A stretch of DNA of 64,000 nt, from the NCBI GenBank assembly GCA_033807775.1, contig CM066327.1, positions 76,762,795 to 76,826,794 of the forward strand, given 5' to 3'. The translations under genes were made by a program, and so were the position numbers. Source of the DNA: Saussurea involucrata (taxonomy: Eukaryota; Streptophyta; Magnoliopsida; Asterales; Asteraceae). Each line of letters begins with the position of its first letter. The stretch's first letter is position 1. Below are positions 9,848-20,600 of this stretch, one piece after another. A model generated the notes under the pieces. It made no database searches, was not told where the DNA came from, and saw only the letters and a program-made list of their open reading frames with translations.

Positions 9848-11602
9848 ATGCTAAGGAGGAGTTCCTCTGGTGAACTCGAACCGTTTGATCCTGAGATTGA
9901 AAGGACTGCAAGGAGATTAAGGAGGCAAGCCAGACTCAGACGTCAGCAAGAAATGGAGGGTCTCGACAACGTTAACAACAACAACGACAGCATCAATGCT
10001 GGGGAAGATTGGGGAGAAGGGTTCACCATGGGTAACGAGGAACCAATTCCAAATGTGAATGCGAACAATCAGAACCATAATGTTAATCCCGGTCTCAACA
10101 ACGTTAACAACAACAACGTTAACAACAACAACGTTAACAATAATGTGAATCATCCGCCACCACCACAACAGAGGGTGCCTATGCGAAATTTTGCTAATCC
10201 GAACATGGGGGCCGTACAGAGAGGACCTTATGTTCCTCCAATTGCAGCAAATAATTTTGAAATCAAGACTGGCACCATCCAATTGGTGCAAGCAAACATG
10301 TTTGGAGGAGCAGCATCTGAAGACCCGCACAGCCATTTGAGAACATTTGAGAAGATTTGCAACACCTTCAAGGTGAATGGAGTTGACTCAGGTTCGATCA
10401 AACTCCGACTCTTTCCGTTTTCACTAAGGGGTCGAGCAACTGAATGGGAAGAGAGCCTACCAAACGGGCAGATTCGTACATGGAATGATATGGTGACGGC
10501 TTTCTTAAACAAATTCTTCCCACCGGGGCGAATAGCCCAATTGCTCAGATATCACTCATTTTGCCCAATGGGATCAAGAGTCCTTCTATGAGGCCTGGGA
10601 GCGATACAAGGGGATGCTGAAAAAGTGCCCTCATCATGGTCTGCAAGAATGGATGGTCATCCAAACCTTCTATCAGGGATTGCATCGACATCATAAGAAT
10701 GACCTCACCTCCGCTGCTGGCGGTGCACTGATGAATATGTCATATGAAGACGCGTATGAGTTGATTGAGAATCTTGCGGAACATAGTTATGCCACTCCTC
10801 GGTCAGCCACTAGGAAAGTGGCAAGTGTGCAAGAAAGTGACGAACTGAAAGTTATTAAGGCACAATTGGCAGCTTTCACAAATCAGCTAAAAGGGACAGC
10901 AATTCAGCCAACTCTCCAAGGGGATATGGGCTGTCAAGAACCATTTGGTTCATCTCAAGAGTTTCCTCCGCCGGAGCAAGTGCAATTCCTTCAAAACCGC
11001 AATAACCGGCCGAGGAACGACCCTTTCTCAAATACTTATAATGAGGGATGGAAACGACATCCTAATTTCTCTTGGAGCCAGCCTCAGAATGCACAAAAGG
11101 AGCCAATGTTTCAGCAGCAACAAAATCAGTACGGTAATACTTCTAACTCTTCTACTCAATCTACTAACTTTATCGTCCTCCAGGTTACAATCAAAGGAGG
11201 CAAGATGAAGCACAAGGAGGGGAGAAAAAGTCCGGATTGGAAGAGATGCTAATGAAGTTTGTGTCAAAAATGGACAATGCGGTTGGAGAGTTGACATCAT
11301 CCGTTGGTACACTGTCAAGTTCAGTCGGAACGATAAGAGCTGCGACGGAACAGAACACCGCATCGATCCGAATTCTTGAGGGACAAATGGGGCAGATGGC
11401 AGATGCACTAGCTATTCGGAGTCAAGGCACTTTTCCGAGCCAGTCCGAGAAGAAGAATAGAGAAGATTGTAAGGCAATCCAGTTGAGGAGCGGGAAAGAG
11501 TTAGCCAAAGACCCATATCTTGAGGCGAGAGATGCAGAAAAAGAAACCAATGATCATGCGACGGAAGAAGAAGACGAAGCGAAGGTGGATGAGGAGCTGT
11601 AA
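9848..11602 (+). pseudogene. Athila A gag, two frameshifts
   Basis: The ATG at 9848 opens a basic N-terminus (EIERTARRLRRQARLRRQQ), an Asn-rich linker with repeats of VNNNN, and the retrotransposon gag core (DPHSHLRTFEKICNTFKVNG, FFPPGRIAQL). A frameshift near 10553 moves reading to the frame of EAWERYKGMLKKCPHHGL and LTSAAGGALM. A second, near 11172, leads to the frame of the coiled-coil-like tail (VGTLSSSVGTIRAATEQN) and LRSGKELAKDP. A TAA at 11600-11602 separates this from the protease in the same frame. Gag assembles the cytoplasmic particle around element RNA; this copy would make only a truncated product. A splice-acceptor-like TTTGCTGCAG lies just upstream of the ATG. Confidence 0.88.
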
Positions 11603-14600
11603 ATGGAAGATAAGAATGCTTCCAACGCTGAGATACCAAAATCTGCACCGAAGACAACCATACCACCGGGGGCACCGAAAGTCCCATATCCGAACCGGTT
11701 GAAAGCGCAAAGGGATGAGGTTCAGTTTTCTAAATTTTTAGAAGTGTTTAAAAAATTACACATTAATATTCCTTTTGCAGAAGCATTAGCTCAGATGCCG
11801 TCTTACGTGAAGTTCTTAAAGGATATCCTCTCTAACAAGAGGAAAATTGAGGAACACGCAACCGTGGCACTCACTGAAGAGTGCAGTGCAATAATCCAGC
11901 ACAAACTCCCACAGAAATTGACAGATCCAGGGAGTTTTACGATTCCTGTTCATATAGGAGGTGCCGATTTTGGTAAGGCATTTTGTGATTTAGGTGCAAG
12001 TATTAACTTGATGCCTTTGTCCATTTTCAGGAGGCTTGGATTGGGAGAGGTGCATCCTACAAACGTGACACTCCAACTGGTGGATAGATCCATCAAATAT
12101 TCGTACGGAGTCATCGAAGACGTCTTGGTAAAGGTAGACAAATTCTACTTTCCAGCAGATTTTGTGATCCTGGATATGGACGAAGACAGGGAGATCCCTC
12201 TCATTTTGGGCCGACCATTTTTGGCCACCGGAGGGGCACTAATTGATGTGCAAGGCGGAAAGTTATCTCTTAACGTTGGCAAGGAAAGGGTTGTGTTCAA
12301 TGTCTTTCCAACAGCACGAGTCGGGGTAGAGAGAGGTACTTGTTATCGGGTTGAGGTGATAGATGAAATTATTGAGGAGACTTCCCAAATTAATCATAGT
12401 GATGATCCACTTGGGAATGCCTTAACCGGAATATGCACCGATAGCGAGAACGAGAGTGTGAAGCAGCTGAATGCATTGTCCGAGTATCGAGGCCCGAAAA
12501 GATCAACGAAAGAGGATTTGGGTGAGCCAATTGCCAAATCACAGCCACCATCAAAAGTGCCACCCATGTTAGAGCTTAAACAGTTACCGGCACATCTAGA
12601 GTATGCCTTTTTAGGCAACAATTCAACACTACCGGTAATCATCGATGCACACCTCACTTCGGTAGAGAGAGAAAAGTTGATCCGAGTTTTGAGGGCTCAC
12701 CAATCTGCCATCGGGTGGACCATAGCAGATTTGAAGGGGTTGAGCCCAACTGTTTGTATGCACAGAATTAATCTGGAAGAAGAGCACAAGCCTACTGTTC
12801 AGCACCAACGTCGGCTGAATCCAAACATGAAAGAAGTAGTCCGGACGGAAGTGTTAAAACTTTTAGATGCTGGAATCATATATGATGTGGCCGACAGTCC
12901 GTGGGTAAGTCCGGTACAAGTTGTACCCAAGAAAGGAGGAATCACAGTCGTGAAAAACAACAACGACGAGCTTATTCCATCACGAACAGTGATCGGGTGG
13001 CGTGTGTGTATCGATTATAGGAAGTTGAATGACGCCACCAAGAAAGACCATTTCCCACTTCCATTTATCGATCAGATGTTGGAGCGACTTTCAGGTCATG
13101 CATACTATTGATTCCTTGACGGATATTCAGGGTACAATCAGATCCCCATTGCACCAGAAGATCAAGACAAGATGACCTTTACTTGTCCACATGGCACCTT
13201 CGCGTATCGGAGAATGCCGTTCGGCTTGTGTAACGCACTGGCTACCTTTCAGCGATGCATGATGGCCATTTTCTCCGATATGGTGGAGAAGAAAATTGAG
13301 ATATTTATGGATGACTTCTCGGTGTTTAGAGATTCATTCGACGTGTGTCTCGATCATTTAGAAGTTGTTTTGAAGCGGTGTCAAGAAACGAGCCTAGTAC
13401 TCAACTGGGAGAAGTGCCATTTCATGGTAACGGAAGGCATCGTACTTGGACACAAGATTTCAAGGGAAGGCATAGAGGTGGATAAAGCGAAAGTAGCTGT
13501 GATAGAAAATGTGCCATATCCAACAACAGTGAAGGGAGTGAGAAGCTTCTTGGGACACGCAGGGTTTTACCGGCGTTTCATCAAGGACTTCTCTAAAATT
13601 GCTAAACCTTTATGCTCTTTGCTGTTAAAAGATGCTAAGTTTGATTTTTCTAATGAGTGTGTTTTGGCTTTTGACAGATTGAAGAGGGAGCTGACTTCGG
13701 CACCAATACTCACCGCACCAGATTGGAATCTTCCATTCGAGCTCATGTGTGATGCAAGCGATATAGCTGTGGGAGCTGTCTTGGGTCAACGAAAGGAGAA
13801 AAAATTGCATGTGATTTATTATTCCAGCAAAACGCTAGATGAGGCACAGATCAACTATGCAACCACCGAAAAAGAGTTATTGGCAGTAGTGTACGCTTGT
13901 GAGAAGTTCCGATCATACTTGGTCGGATCCAAGATTATTATCTATACTGATCACTCGGCGTTGAAATACCTAATGGCGAAGAAAGACGCAAAGCCGAGGT
14001 TAATTCGATGAATATTGCTGTTGCAAGAGTTCGACATTGAGATCCGGGACAAGAAAGGGTCCGAGAATTCAGTGGCCGATCATTTATCCAGAATCGAAGA
14101 GGAGTCGTCGGAAACAATCAAAACTATCCCTATAAATGATTCTTTTCCAGATGAGCAGTTATTTTCCATTAAGTCTTCTGTTGACCCTTAGTATGCTGAC
14201 TTAGTTAATTTTCTTGCAGGTGATGTGAAACCTTTTGGACTGAACTCACATCAACGGAAGAGGTTCTACGCAGAAGCCAAATGGTACTATTGGGATGAAC
14301 CGTTCTTGTACAAAAGATATGGAGATGGATGATCAGACGCTGTGTACCCGACGAAGACAAAGAGAGTATCCTCACATTCTGCCATACTTTGGAATGTGGA
14401 GGTCATTTCAGTGCTGATCGAACGGTTGCAAAAATGCTACAATCGGGATTTTTCTGGCCGACAATGTTCAAGGATACTCGCCAGTTCATTTGCCGATGTG
14501 ATAGATGCCAGCGAACGGGAAATATTTTAAAGAAGGATGAGATGCCGATGCAGATATTCATGGAGGTAGAACTATTCGACGTATGGGGCATTGACTTCAT

Positions 14601-15470
14601 GGGGCCTTTCCCCCCTCGTTTCGAAATAAATACATACTAGTCGCAATTGACTATGTATCGAAGTGGGTATAGGCAATTGCAACACCGACCAATGATTTGA
14701 AGGTAGTTATCCAATTTCTCAAGAAATACATATTTTCAAGGTTCGGGGTCCCAAGGGCATTGGTTAGCGACGGGGGAAGTCATTTTTGTAATAAATATCT
14801 CGACATGCTACTCCGGAAGTATGGAGTAAAACATCGAGTCACTACCCCTTATCATCCGCAAGCAAATGGGTTGGTGGAAGTATCGAACCGCGAGTTGAAA
14901 TGCATCTTGGAGAAAACGGTGAATTCATCAAGGAGAGACTGGTCAACAAAGCTAGACGATGCATTATGGGCATATCGTACGGCTTTCAAGACACCAATTG
15001 GGACTACACCATATCGGTTGGTGTTTGGGAAGTCGTGCCACTTGCCAGTCGAGCTAGAACATAGAGCATATTGGGCAGTGAAGCAGTTGAACATGGAGTT
15101 AGACGCGGCAGGTAAGAAAAGGTTTTTGGAGTTGAATCAATTAGAAGAAATCTGTCTAGACGCATATGAGAGCGCTTCAATCTACAAGGAACGGACGAAG
15201 AAGTTCCACGATCGCCGGATTCGAGAGAAGGTATTAATTCCTGGTATGCAAGTTTTATTATTCAATTCTCGTTTGCGTCTATTTCCAGGTAAGTTGAAGA
15301 CCAAGTGGTCGGGACCATTCAAAGTAATTGAAGTATTTCCATATGGATCGGTGGAGCTAGAGGGGACGGATGGCCAAAGATTCAAGGTGAATGGTCAACG
15401 GGTGAAACCGTACCTGGGTGGCGACGTTGCAAAAATCTCTAGCGGCTATATGGACGAGCCTAAGGAGTAA
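11603..15470 (+). pseudogene. Athila A pol (protease, RT, RNase H, integrase), multiply broken
   Basis: Domain order is PR-RT-RNaseH-INT. The protease signature is DLGASINLMPLSIF near 11985-12030. RT runs from about 12830, with the active site IFMDDFSVF near 13300. RNase H has CDASDIAVGAVLGQ near 13750 and YTDHSALKYL. Integrase has an H-H-C-C finger (HTLECGGHF, CRCDRCQ), the first Asp in WGIDFMGPF (about 14590), the second in SDGGSHF, and Glu in HPQANGLVE (about 14870). Lesions: TGA at 13109, TGA at 14009, TAG near 14189, a frameshift near 14326, a frameshift near 14620 and TAG near 14654. The last part, 14697-15470, is open to the natural C-terminus. Comparison with Athila B shows several stops fall where B has Trp codons. 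Confidence 0.9.
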
Positions 15471-15510
15471 TTGCGAGAGAAGTCGTGCCACGATATTAAA
15501 TACGGCGCTT

Positions 15511-15528
15511 GGTGGGAGGCAACCCACC
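15511..15528 (+). other. Post-pol stem-loop GGTGGG/CCCACC
   Basis: The 6-bp stem GGTGGG (15511-15516) pairs with CCCACC (15523-15528) around loop AGGCAA, 40 bp after the pol stop. From memory, a similar phrase (GGGAGGCAACCC) follows pol in many Athila-type elements; I could not verify this here. Confidence 0.5.
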
Positions 15529-15692
15529 GTAGGTTAGCTTTTCGTTGTATTTCGTTTACTGAGTGTTGTTTTTAGTTAATATGTATTTCTGGTTGTTCCT
15601 GAGAAGTAAGCCTTGAAGATCGAACATCGTCGGAAGAATTGAGCGAAGAACTAAAGAAGCAAAAGAAAGAAGTGAAAGAATCAAACAGTGGT

Positions 15693-15904
15693 TGGCGCCA
15701 GTACTGGCGCCGATCCACTGGCGCCAGCATTAGCGCGGATTAAATGAGCCAAATCAAACAGAGGCTGGCGCGGGCCTTCGGGCCGATCCATCAGCGCCAA
15801 CATTAGCGCGGAAGAAAGAAGAGGCCTCAAACAGAGGCTGGCGCGGATCACCGCGCGGCCCAATCGGCCCCGGTATCCGCGCAGAGCTGCTAACAGGTAT
15901 AAAT
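15693..15904 (+). promoter_or_regulatory. Putative internal promoter for the third ORF
   Basis: Three GGCGCC words in the same spacing as in the LTR (GGCGCCAGT, TGGCGCC, CTGGCGCC) are followed by more GCGCGG repeats to about 15886 and then TATAAATCC at 15898. The block is homologous to the LTR array at 8566-8597. Downstream, AAAACCCTAAG and a pyrimidine-rich leader resemble plant 5'UTR sequence. The promoter role is inferred from layout, not shown. Confidence 0.45.
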
Positions 15905-16056
15905 CCCCAATCTCGTTTTTTTGTCAGCCATTGTTCCAAAACCCTAAGAGCACCTTCGCCGTTTCCTTCTCCAAAACGCCTGCACCCCTCGATTTCGGCC
16001 TCCAAGTTCAAGAATCTCCCAATCTTTTCTAATTTCCTCTTCCACAAAGCATCAAG

Positions 16057-16746
16057 GTACACTCTCTAACCCCTAATTTCACTTTGTTGGGAATGTTTGG
16101 TTCAAAATCGAAGGTATGATGTTGCTCCCATATTGTTCTTCATCTTCAAATGGGTATACATGAGCAAGTGATGATTGATGCCATGAGAACATTTTGCTAT
16201 GACTAGTCCATAGTTTGTTTTTCACTTAGGGCTTAATTGGTTTTGGGATTCATGCTAGTTCAGTTGGGCTCACCACTTGTTGATGATTTTGTGCTTGTCA
16301 AGCGCTTGTTTATTCCTATTTGTTGAGTATGCTAGGTTGTGATGGGGGAGATGAACATCCATGAATTTCACTACTTATTGCTTATACTATATGAATTGTG
16401 GGAAGCAGTGCTTATTGATTGTGCTTCATGATTAAGCTGCTGAAATTTTATGAATCTCCATGTGCTAAGGCAGAATTTTGGTGACATATTGTGAAGGTGT
16501 GTGGGTATGTGCTTCATTAGATATAAGAGACTACACAAACCTAAGTTTCACTTAGGTTTGGGGTGTCCACTTTTGATTTCTTTTCCACACAGCACCCCAT
16601 TGCAAACCTTGGTTTTACCAAGGTTTGGGGTATGGTTCTTGTGCTTAAATTGAAAATATGAGTTATGCAACAAACCTAGTCTTGAACTAGGTTTGGGGTG
16701 GCCCTACTAAGTATGCATTACGAATTAACTCAACATCTATTTGCAG
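16057..16746 (+). other. Candidate 5'UTR intron upstream of the third ORF
   Basis: The donor context is CATCAAG then GTACAC at 16057. The acceptor context is CATCTATTTGCAG ending at 16746, four bases before the ATG. The 690-bp interior is T-rich, as plant introns are, and contains three regularly spaced hairpins. No transcript evidence is available. Confidence 0.45.
16537..16694 (+). repeat. Three evenly spaced covarying hairpins
   Basis: Stem-loops lie at 16537-16559 (AAACCTAAGT/ACTTAGGTTT), 16604-16626 (AAACCTTGGT/ACCAAGGTTT) and 16672-16694 (AAACCTAGT/ACTAGGTTT). Each is followed by GGGGT. Their starts are 67 and 68 bp apart. The inner stem bases differ between copies but pairing is kept in all three. 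Confidence 0.8.
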
Positions 16747-16750
16747 AACC

Positions 16751-17887
16751 ATGGTGCGTACGAGACTAGATGCTCCCGGCAGGTGGTTCCACTACTATCA
16801 GCTGTCCGCAGCGGAACGAGCGGCATTAGCACGGGCACCTCATAGGAACTTCAACGAGCGTCTCGTGAACTTTGAAGAAAGGACAATTCATCCCGAACGG
16901 GGGATGAATATAGAGGATATGCCGAACCAAAAGGTACGAGAAATAGCGGAGCAGCGGGGATGGACCAATTATGTGAGGGCACCTGAGCCGTTCGACCCAG
17001 AACTTGTGATAGAATTCTACGCAGCTATGGTGCCACCCGCCTTTGGGGAACACCACACAGTCATCGTCCGGGGGGTAACAATGCGAATCACTTTCTATGA
17101 CATTTGTCGTCACTATCAAGTACCATGTTACCAAGAGCTAGACGCAACCTTTGGCATACCACCCATCCCGGGTGTGGGACAGGGAGAGACTCATAGTCCT
17201 ATCATCGCAGCAGCACTGCGACGGAGTGGCCACGAGCACTGGGTAGTCAAGGCAGATGAGATAAAGAAAAGTGATCTCCAACCCGAGATCGGAGTATGGA
17301 TGCGATTCATAAAGGGGAGCTTGGCCCCTTCCACACATTACACAAACGCTGATCCCTATGTGGCCCGCATCTTATTTTGCATCCAAAACAACATGCTGCT
17401 TGATGTCGGGCACATCATCATTTTACATATGATAGACGCTGCTTCTGCACGGAACACAGGTATCCTTCCATTTCCCTGCCTTATCACTAAATTATCCAGG
17501 GACGCGGGTATAGAGATCAGAGCCACATTACCCCCTCTAGAGCCATTTGATAGAAATACATACCGCGCCCAACTGGCAGTTGCCGAAAAGTTAGACCTGC
17601 AGCTTGCAGCTGCAGGCGAGGAAATGGAGATACCTAGCGATGTAGATGTTGTGGACGCCGACGACGTCAATTATGATCCAGCTGCGGATGAAGGGAGTCA
17701 GCCTGAGGGCCACCAACCCACTGGTGGCAACCGACGGATTCACGAGCGTTTGGATGGGGTGGAAAGGGATTTACGAACAGCAATTGGAATAATGCAAAGG
17801 GGTTCAGGTATTTGGGTGTGCCGGATCAAGAGGAAGAGGCCCATGATGGCGCAGGACCATCAAACCCACCACCGGCACGAAGAGTGA
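16751..17887 (+). CDS. Athila A third ORF, intact 378-aa putative plant transposon protein
   Basis: This uninterrupted ORF starts in a good plant initiation context (AACCATGG) right after a splice-acceptor-like site. The central region FYAAMVPPAFGEHHTVIVRGVTMRI (first 20 or so residues of it shown by FYAAMVPPAF and VIVRGVTMRITFYDI) and ICRHYQVP resembles the putative plant transposon protein domain found in the 3' ORF of Athila-type and related elements. The tail is acidic (about residues 293-320), then basic. No signal peptide and no clear transmembrane segment is visible, so the env-like label sometimes used for this ORF is not supported. It stays open while gag and pol of the same copy carry at least eight lesions. 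Its biochemical role is unknown. Confidence 0.75.
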   Translation: MVRTRLDAPGRWFHYYQLSAAERAALARAPHRNFNERLVNFEERTIHPERGMNIEDMPNQKVREIAEQRGWTNYVRAPEPFDPELVIEFYAAMVPPAFGEHHTVIVRGVTMRITFYDICRHYQVPCYQELDATFGIPPIPGVGQGETHSPIIAAALRRSGHEHWVVKADEIKKSDLQPEIGVWMRFIKGSLAPSTHYTNADPYVARILFCIQNNMLLDVGHIIILHMIDAASARNTGILPFPCLITKLSRDAGIEIRATLPPLEPFDRNTYRAQLAVAEKLDLQLAAAGEEMEIPSDVDVVDADDVNYDPAADEGSQPEGHQPTGGNRRIHERLDGVERDLRTAIGIMQRGSGIWVCRIKRKRPMMAQDHQTHHRHEE

Positions 17888-19558
17888 GGAGACAGCGACC
17901 GGGTAGTGGCAGGCGCTGGAATCGAGAGGGATGAAGCCGGTTTGTTTTCCTGTCCTCTTTTTGATCTGTTTTGCTCTGTTTTTTATTTGGGATGACTGTA
18001 CTTAAATTGCATAATTTCATTTCGGATGACTGTAATTAATTCGCACACAATATTTTTGGAGGACTGTAATAGCGATATATGCACATTGGGGACAATGTGT
18101 ATTTTGGTTTGGGGTAGCGGTGAAGTCATGGTATCATTCTGATGATCTTTATTATGTCTTAGGCAAGGAACGGTATTATGATCATTATGATTGAATTTTT
18201 TTCTGATTCACCGTTAGTAGTAAGTAGAACTCTATTTTTTTTAGGAATGAACTGTAGGGGATAATATAGCATCCAATGAGACCTGAAAAAGTGTATGCAT
18301 TGGGGACATTAGTGGAGACCACCCAATAGTGAGGTATTGAGCCATTCAAGCGTCGATTCTGAGAGGAAATACATAAACTCGATACACATCTCACTAAATT
18401 TTTGTTGTGACTATAGTTGATCTCACTATAGACTTGCACCAATCAGCAAAGACGTCCATAAGGATATCTAGTGTCATTAGAATCTTATCTGAGTATTGAC
18501 CTTGAGAAATGAGTTCAGGCAATGTGAGTATAGAGTGTTTTATCTTGCACACCCTTCTTTTTTTGAGCGATCCCTAGCCAATTTTTGCAGCCAAACACTG
18601 ATTTTGTCGATTCTGAATCCCATATTAAACCCCTAGCCTTATTAATAGCGTACCTTGGTCCAAACAAGTACTGGTTACGAGAGGTAGGAGGGGACATTGC
18701 ACAAAAAAGGGGGAAATAAAGAGATGTAAATCAGAAAGAAGTACGGAAAGAGTGATATGACCAAAAAGGGTCATGCAAAAAGGGCATTAAAAAAAGTGAA
18801 AAAGAAATAAGGCCAATTGGCCAACTCACTGGCGAAAAATAAAATAATTTGGGAGCTCGATGGTGTAGAAGGAAATCAGGGTGACATACTCAATCAAGGG
18901 AAATGGGATGCAAATATGTTGAAAAAGGCAAGAGAAAAAAAAGGGAAGGGGAACCATTTATCGTACACCGGTGCTGTGAGGACTTTTGATCCTAATTACC
19001 TTTCGTTTCTTAGCCCATAGCCTAGCCCCATTGCAACCCTTGTAAAGACCTGATTGATCTTTTGGAAAGTATGAGGATAGATGAAAGTGACACTGATAGC
19101 CTTAGTCTTGTTAGTTGGTTCCATCCGAGATCATTTATTTGGACATTGGTGCGTTTTTCTTGTTACGTTGTTCATGCTATTAATTGAGTATTCTTGCACA
19201 TAACTTCCAATTGCATGACAACACGTGAGACAACCTAGGGTTCGAGTGAATTGAGAGTCCGGCGAGGTAGGGTCGATGCGAAATCCTCCCTGATCATGCA
19301 TGACTTTAGGTGGAATTTGATGTAGTGTGGTCCCGACCAGTTCTTTTCTCAAAGAGTAAGAGTTTCGACCTTTGCAAACTAGGGTGTATCGGTAAAGGAT
19401 TCTGATTAATATGTTAATCCCTTTTGTTGAATAAGATGTGTAAAGATCCATAATGACACCACTGACTTCACATGTGTGCGAATTTTGTTATAACCCTGGT
19501 TTTTAAATTTTCTATCGCTATTTTGCTTGAGGACAAGCAACGCTCGGTTAGGGGTTGT
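17888..19558 (+). other. Athila A 3' non-coding region and polypurine tract
   Basis: About 1.7 kb without a convincing ORF. It contains the phrases TTGGGGACAATGTG (about 18086) and TTTGGTTTGGGG, then a perfect 7-bp stem TTGCTTG/CAAGCAA (19523-19529 and 19534-19540, loop AGGA), and the purine-rich tract TTAGGGGTTGT at 19548-19558 abutting the 3' LTR. The short open frame at 18817-19020 has no familiar features. Confidence 0.7.
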
Positions 19559-20570
19559 TGATAATGTCGATCTTCGACATTATTTTTAATCCTAAACTGG
19601 GTGGTTTACGCGTGTCTTCAAGTGAAATACGGGTATTTGACGGGTTTTTGGTGAGAAAGTACAGGTTTAAGCATTATTGTCCAGAAGAGCAACAGATTCG
19701 AGTTCCGGAGCTGAAAACGAGAAAAATTGAGAAACTGAGAAACAGAAGTCGGCGCCAGTCTTGGCGACAGCCAACTGGCGCCGCCATCCACGCCAAGAAT
19801 CTAAACAGAAGTTGGCGCCCGTCATGGCGCTAGTCCGTCCGCGCCGGTGCTGGCCCCGACGCCCAGTTCTTTAAAACTCTTTCTCTTAGTAGGGTTTGGC
19901 ACTTTTTTTGACACACGGGCGACGACGGCTGGCCAAGGGGCGATTTTTGGAGGAGAAACAGAGATCTTCGAGAAGGTGAACACGAGGGAAACAGATTGTG
20001 AAGAGAAATCAAAGACGATTGAGCACGTGAGATCAACGGGGGATTCTTCTCAGGGAGTTATTTATCATTATCTCTATACCTTTCGGACCATGAATTCTTT
20101 GAAGCTTTTCTTTACCTTTCAGTTTCTTTTGCACACCCCCAACATGAGCTAAACTACATGTTGGGGGGTTGGATGATGTTTGGGTTATCAATGTAGATTC
20201 AAAAACTTGATAGGTTAAGGTTTACACCCCCCTTGACTACCCGCAAGTCATTAATAATTAAAACTAATCATAAATCACTATGAATTCTACTTGAATAAAC
20301 CATTCGGATTCCATCCCTTCAATCTCCCTCTTAACTTTTCCAAATCTCTCATCCATTCCAACGTTCCCGTGTGCTTTAGTTAATTTAATATTTCAGAAAT
20401 CCAACCAAACCAATTTCCAATCGTTCAGTTAATAGTTTTTACAGTCATTGCGGTACTTAACACCAAGTTCCTGTGGATTTGATACTCGTACTTACGTACA
20501 TATTACTTGAGACGACACCGTACACTTGCTGGTAGTCAAGGGGGGGGGGGGTGTAAACCTTAACCTATCA
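19559..20570 (+). repeat. Athila A 3' LTR, internally rearranged
   Basis: It matches the 5' LTR from its start TGATAATG to about 20199 (5' LTR 9014). Then 304 bp of the 5' LTR (about 9015-9318) are missing. In their place are 48 bp (20200-20247) that are the reverse complement of the LTR end plus the first leader bases. The normal LTR sequence resumes at TCATTAATAATT and runs to CCTATCA near 20571. The G tract before the end is 12 long against 7 in the 5' LTR. Confidence 0.85.
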
Positions 20571-20600
20571 AGTTTTTGAATCTACATCGATAACCCAAAC
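20178..20600. repeat. Inverted repeat (about 70-76 bp arms) at the Athila A 3' end
   Basis: The left arm 20178-20247 and right arm 20525-20600 are reverse complements apart from two mismatches and a longer G tract on the right. The spacer is 277 bp. The outer 30 bp of the right arm (about 20571-20600) lie beyond the LTR end and continue as a copy of the left arm. Confidence 0.9.

Larger units (their letters stand above)
8375..20600 (+). mobile_element. Athila A: Ty3/gypsy element with gag, pol and third ORF
   Basis: The 12.2-kb element has a 5' LTR (8375-9641), an Asp-type primer site, gag, protease, reverse transcriptase, RNase H, integrase, a long spacer, an intact third ORF, a long 3' region, a polypurine tract and a rearranged 3' LTR. 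The PBS, the protease motif CDLGASINLMP and the pol order identify the Athila clade. It lies inside the integrase of chromovirus A. A 62-bp direct repeat of that target (8313-8374 and 20601-20662) flanks it instead of the normal 5 bp. Gag and pol carry several frameshifts and stops, so the copy is not autonomous. Confidence 0.92.

Noticed and set aside
9917..10336. 139-codon frame antisense to gag
   Set aside because: It is the mirror of the Asn-repeat linker of Athila A gag (VVVVN-type repeats).
16751..17887. Envelope-like protein
   Set aside because: No signal peptide, no clear transmembrane helix and no cleavage site are visible, so the env label was not used.
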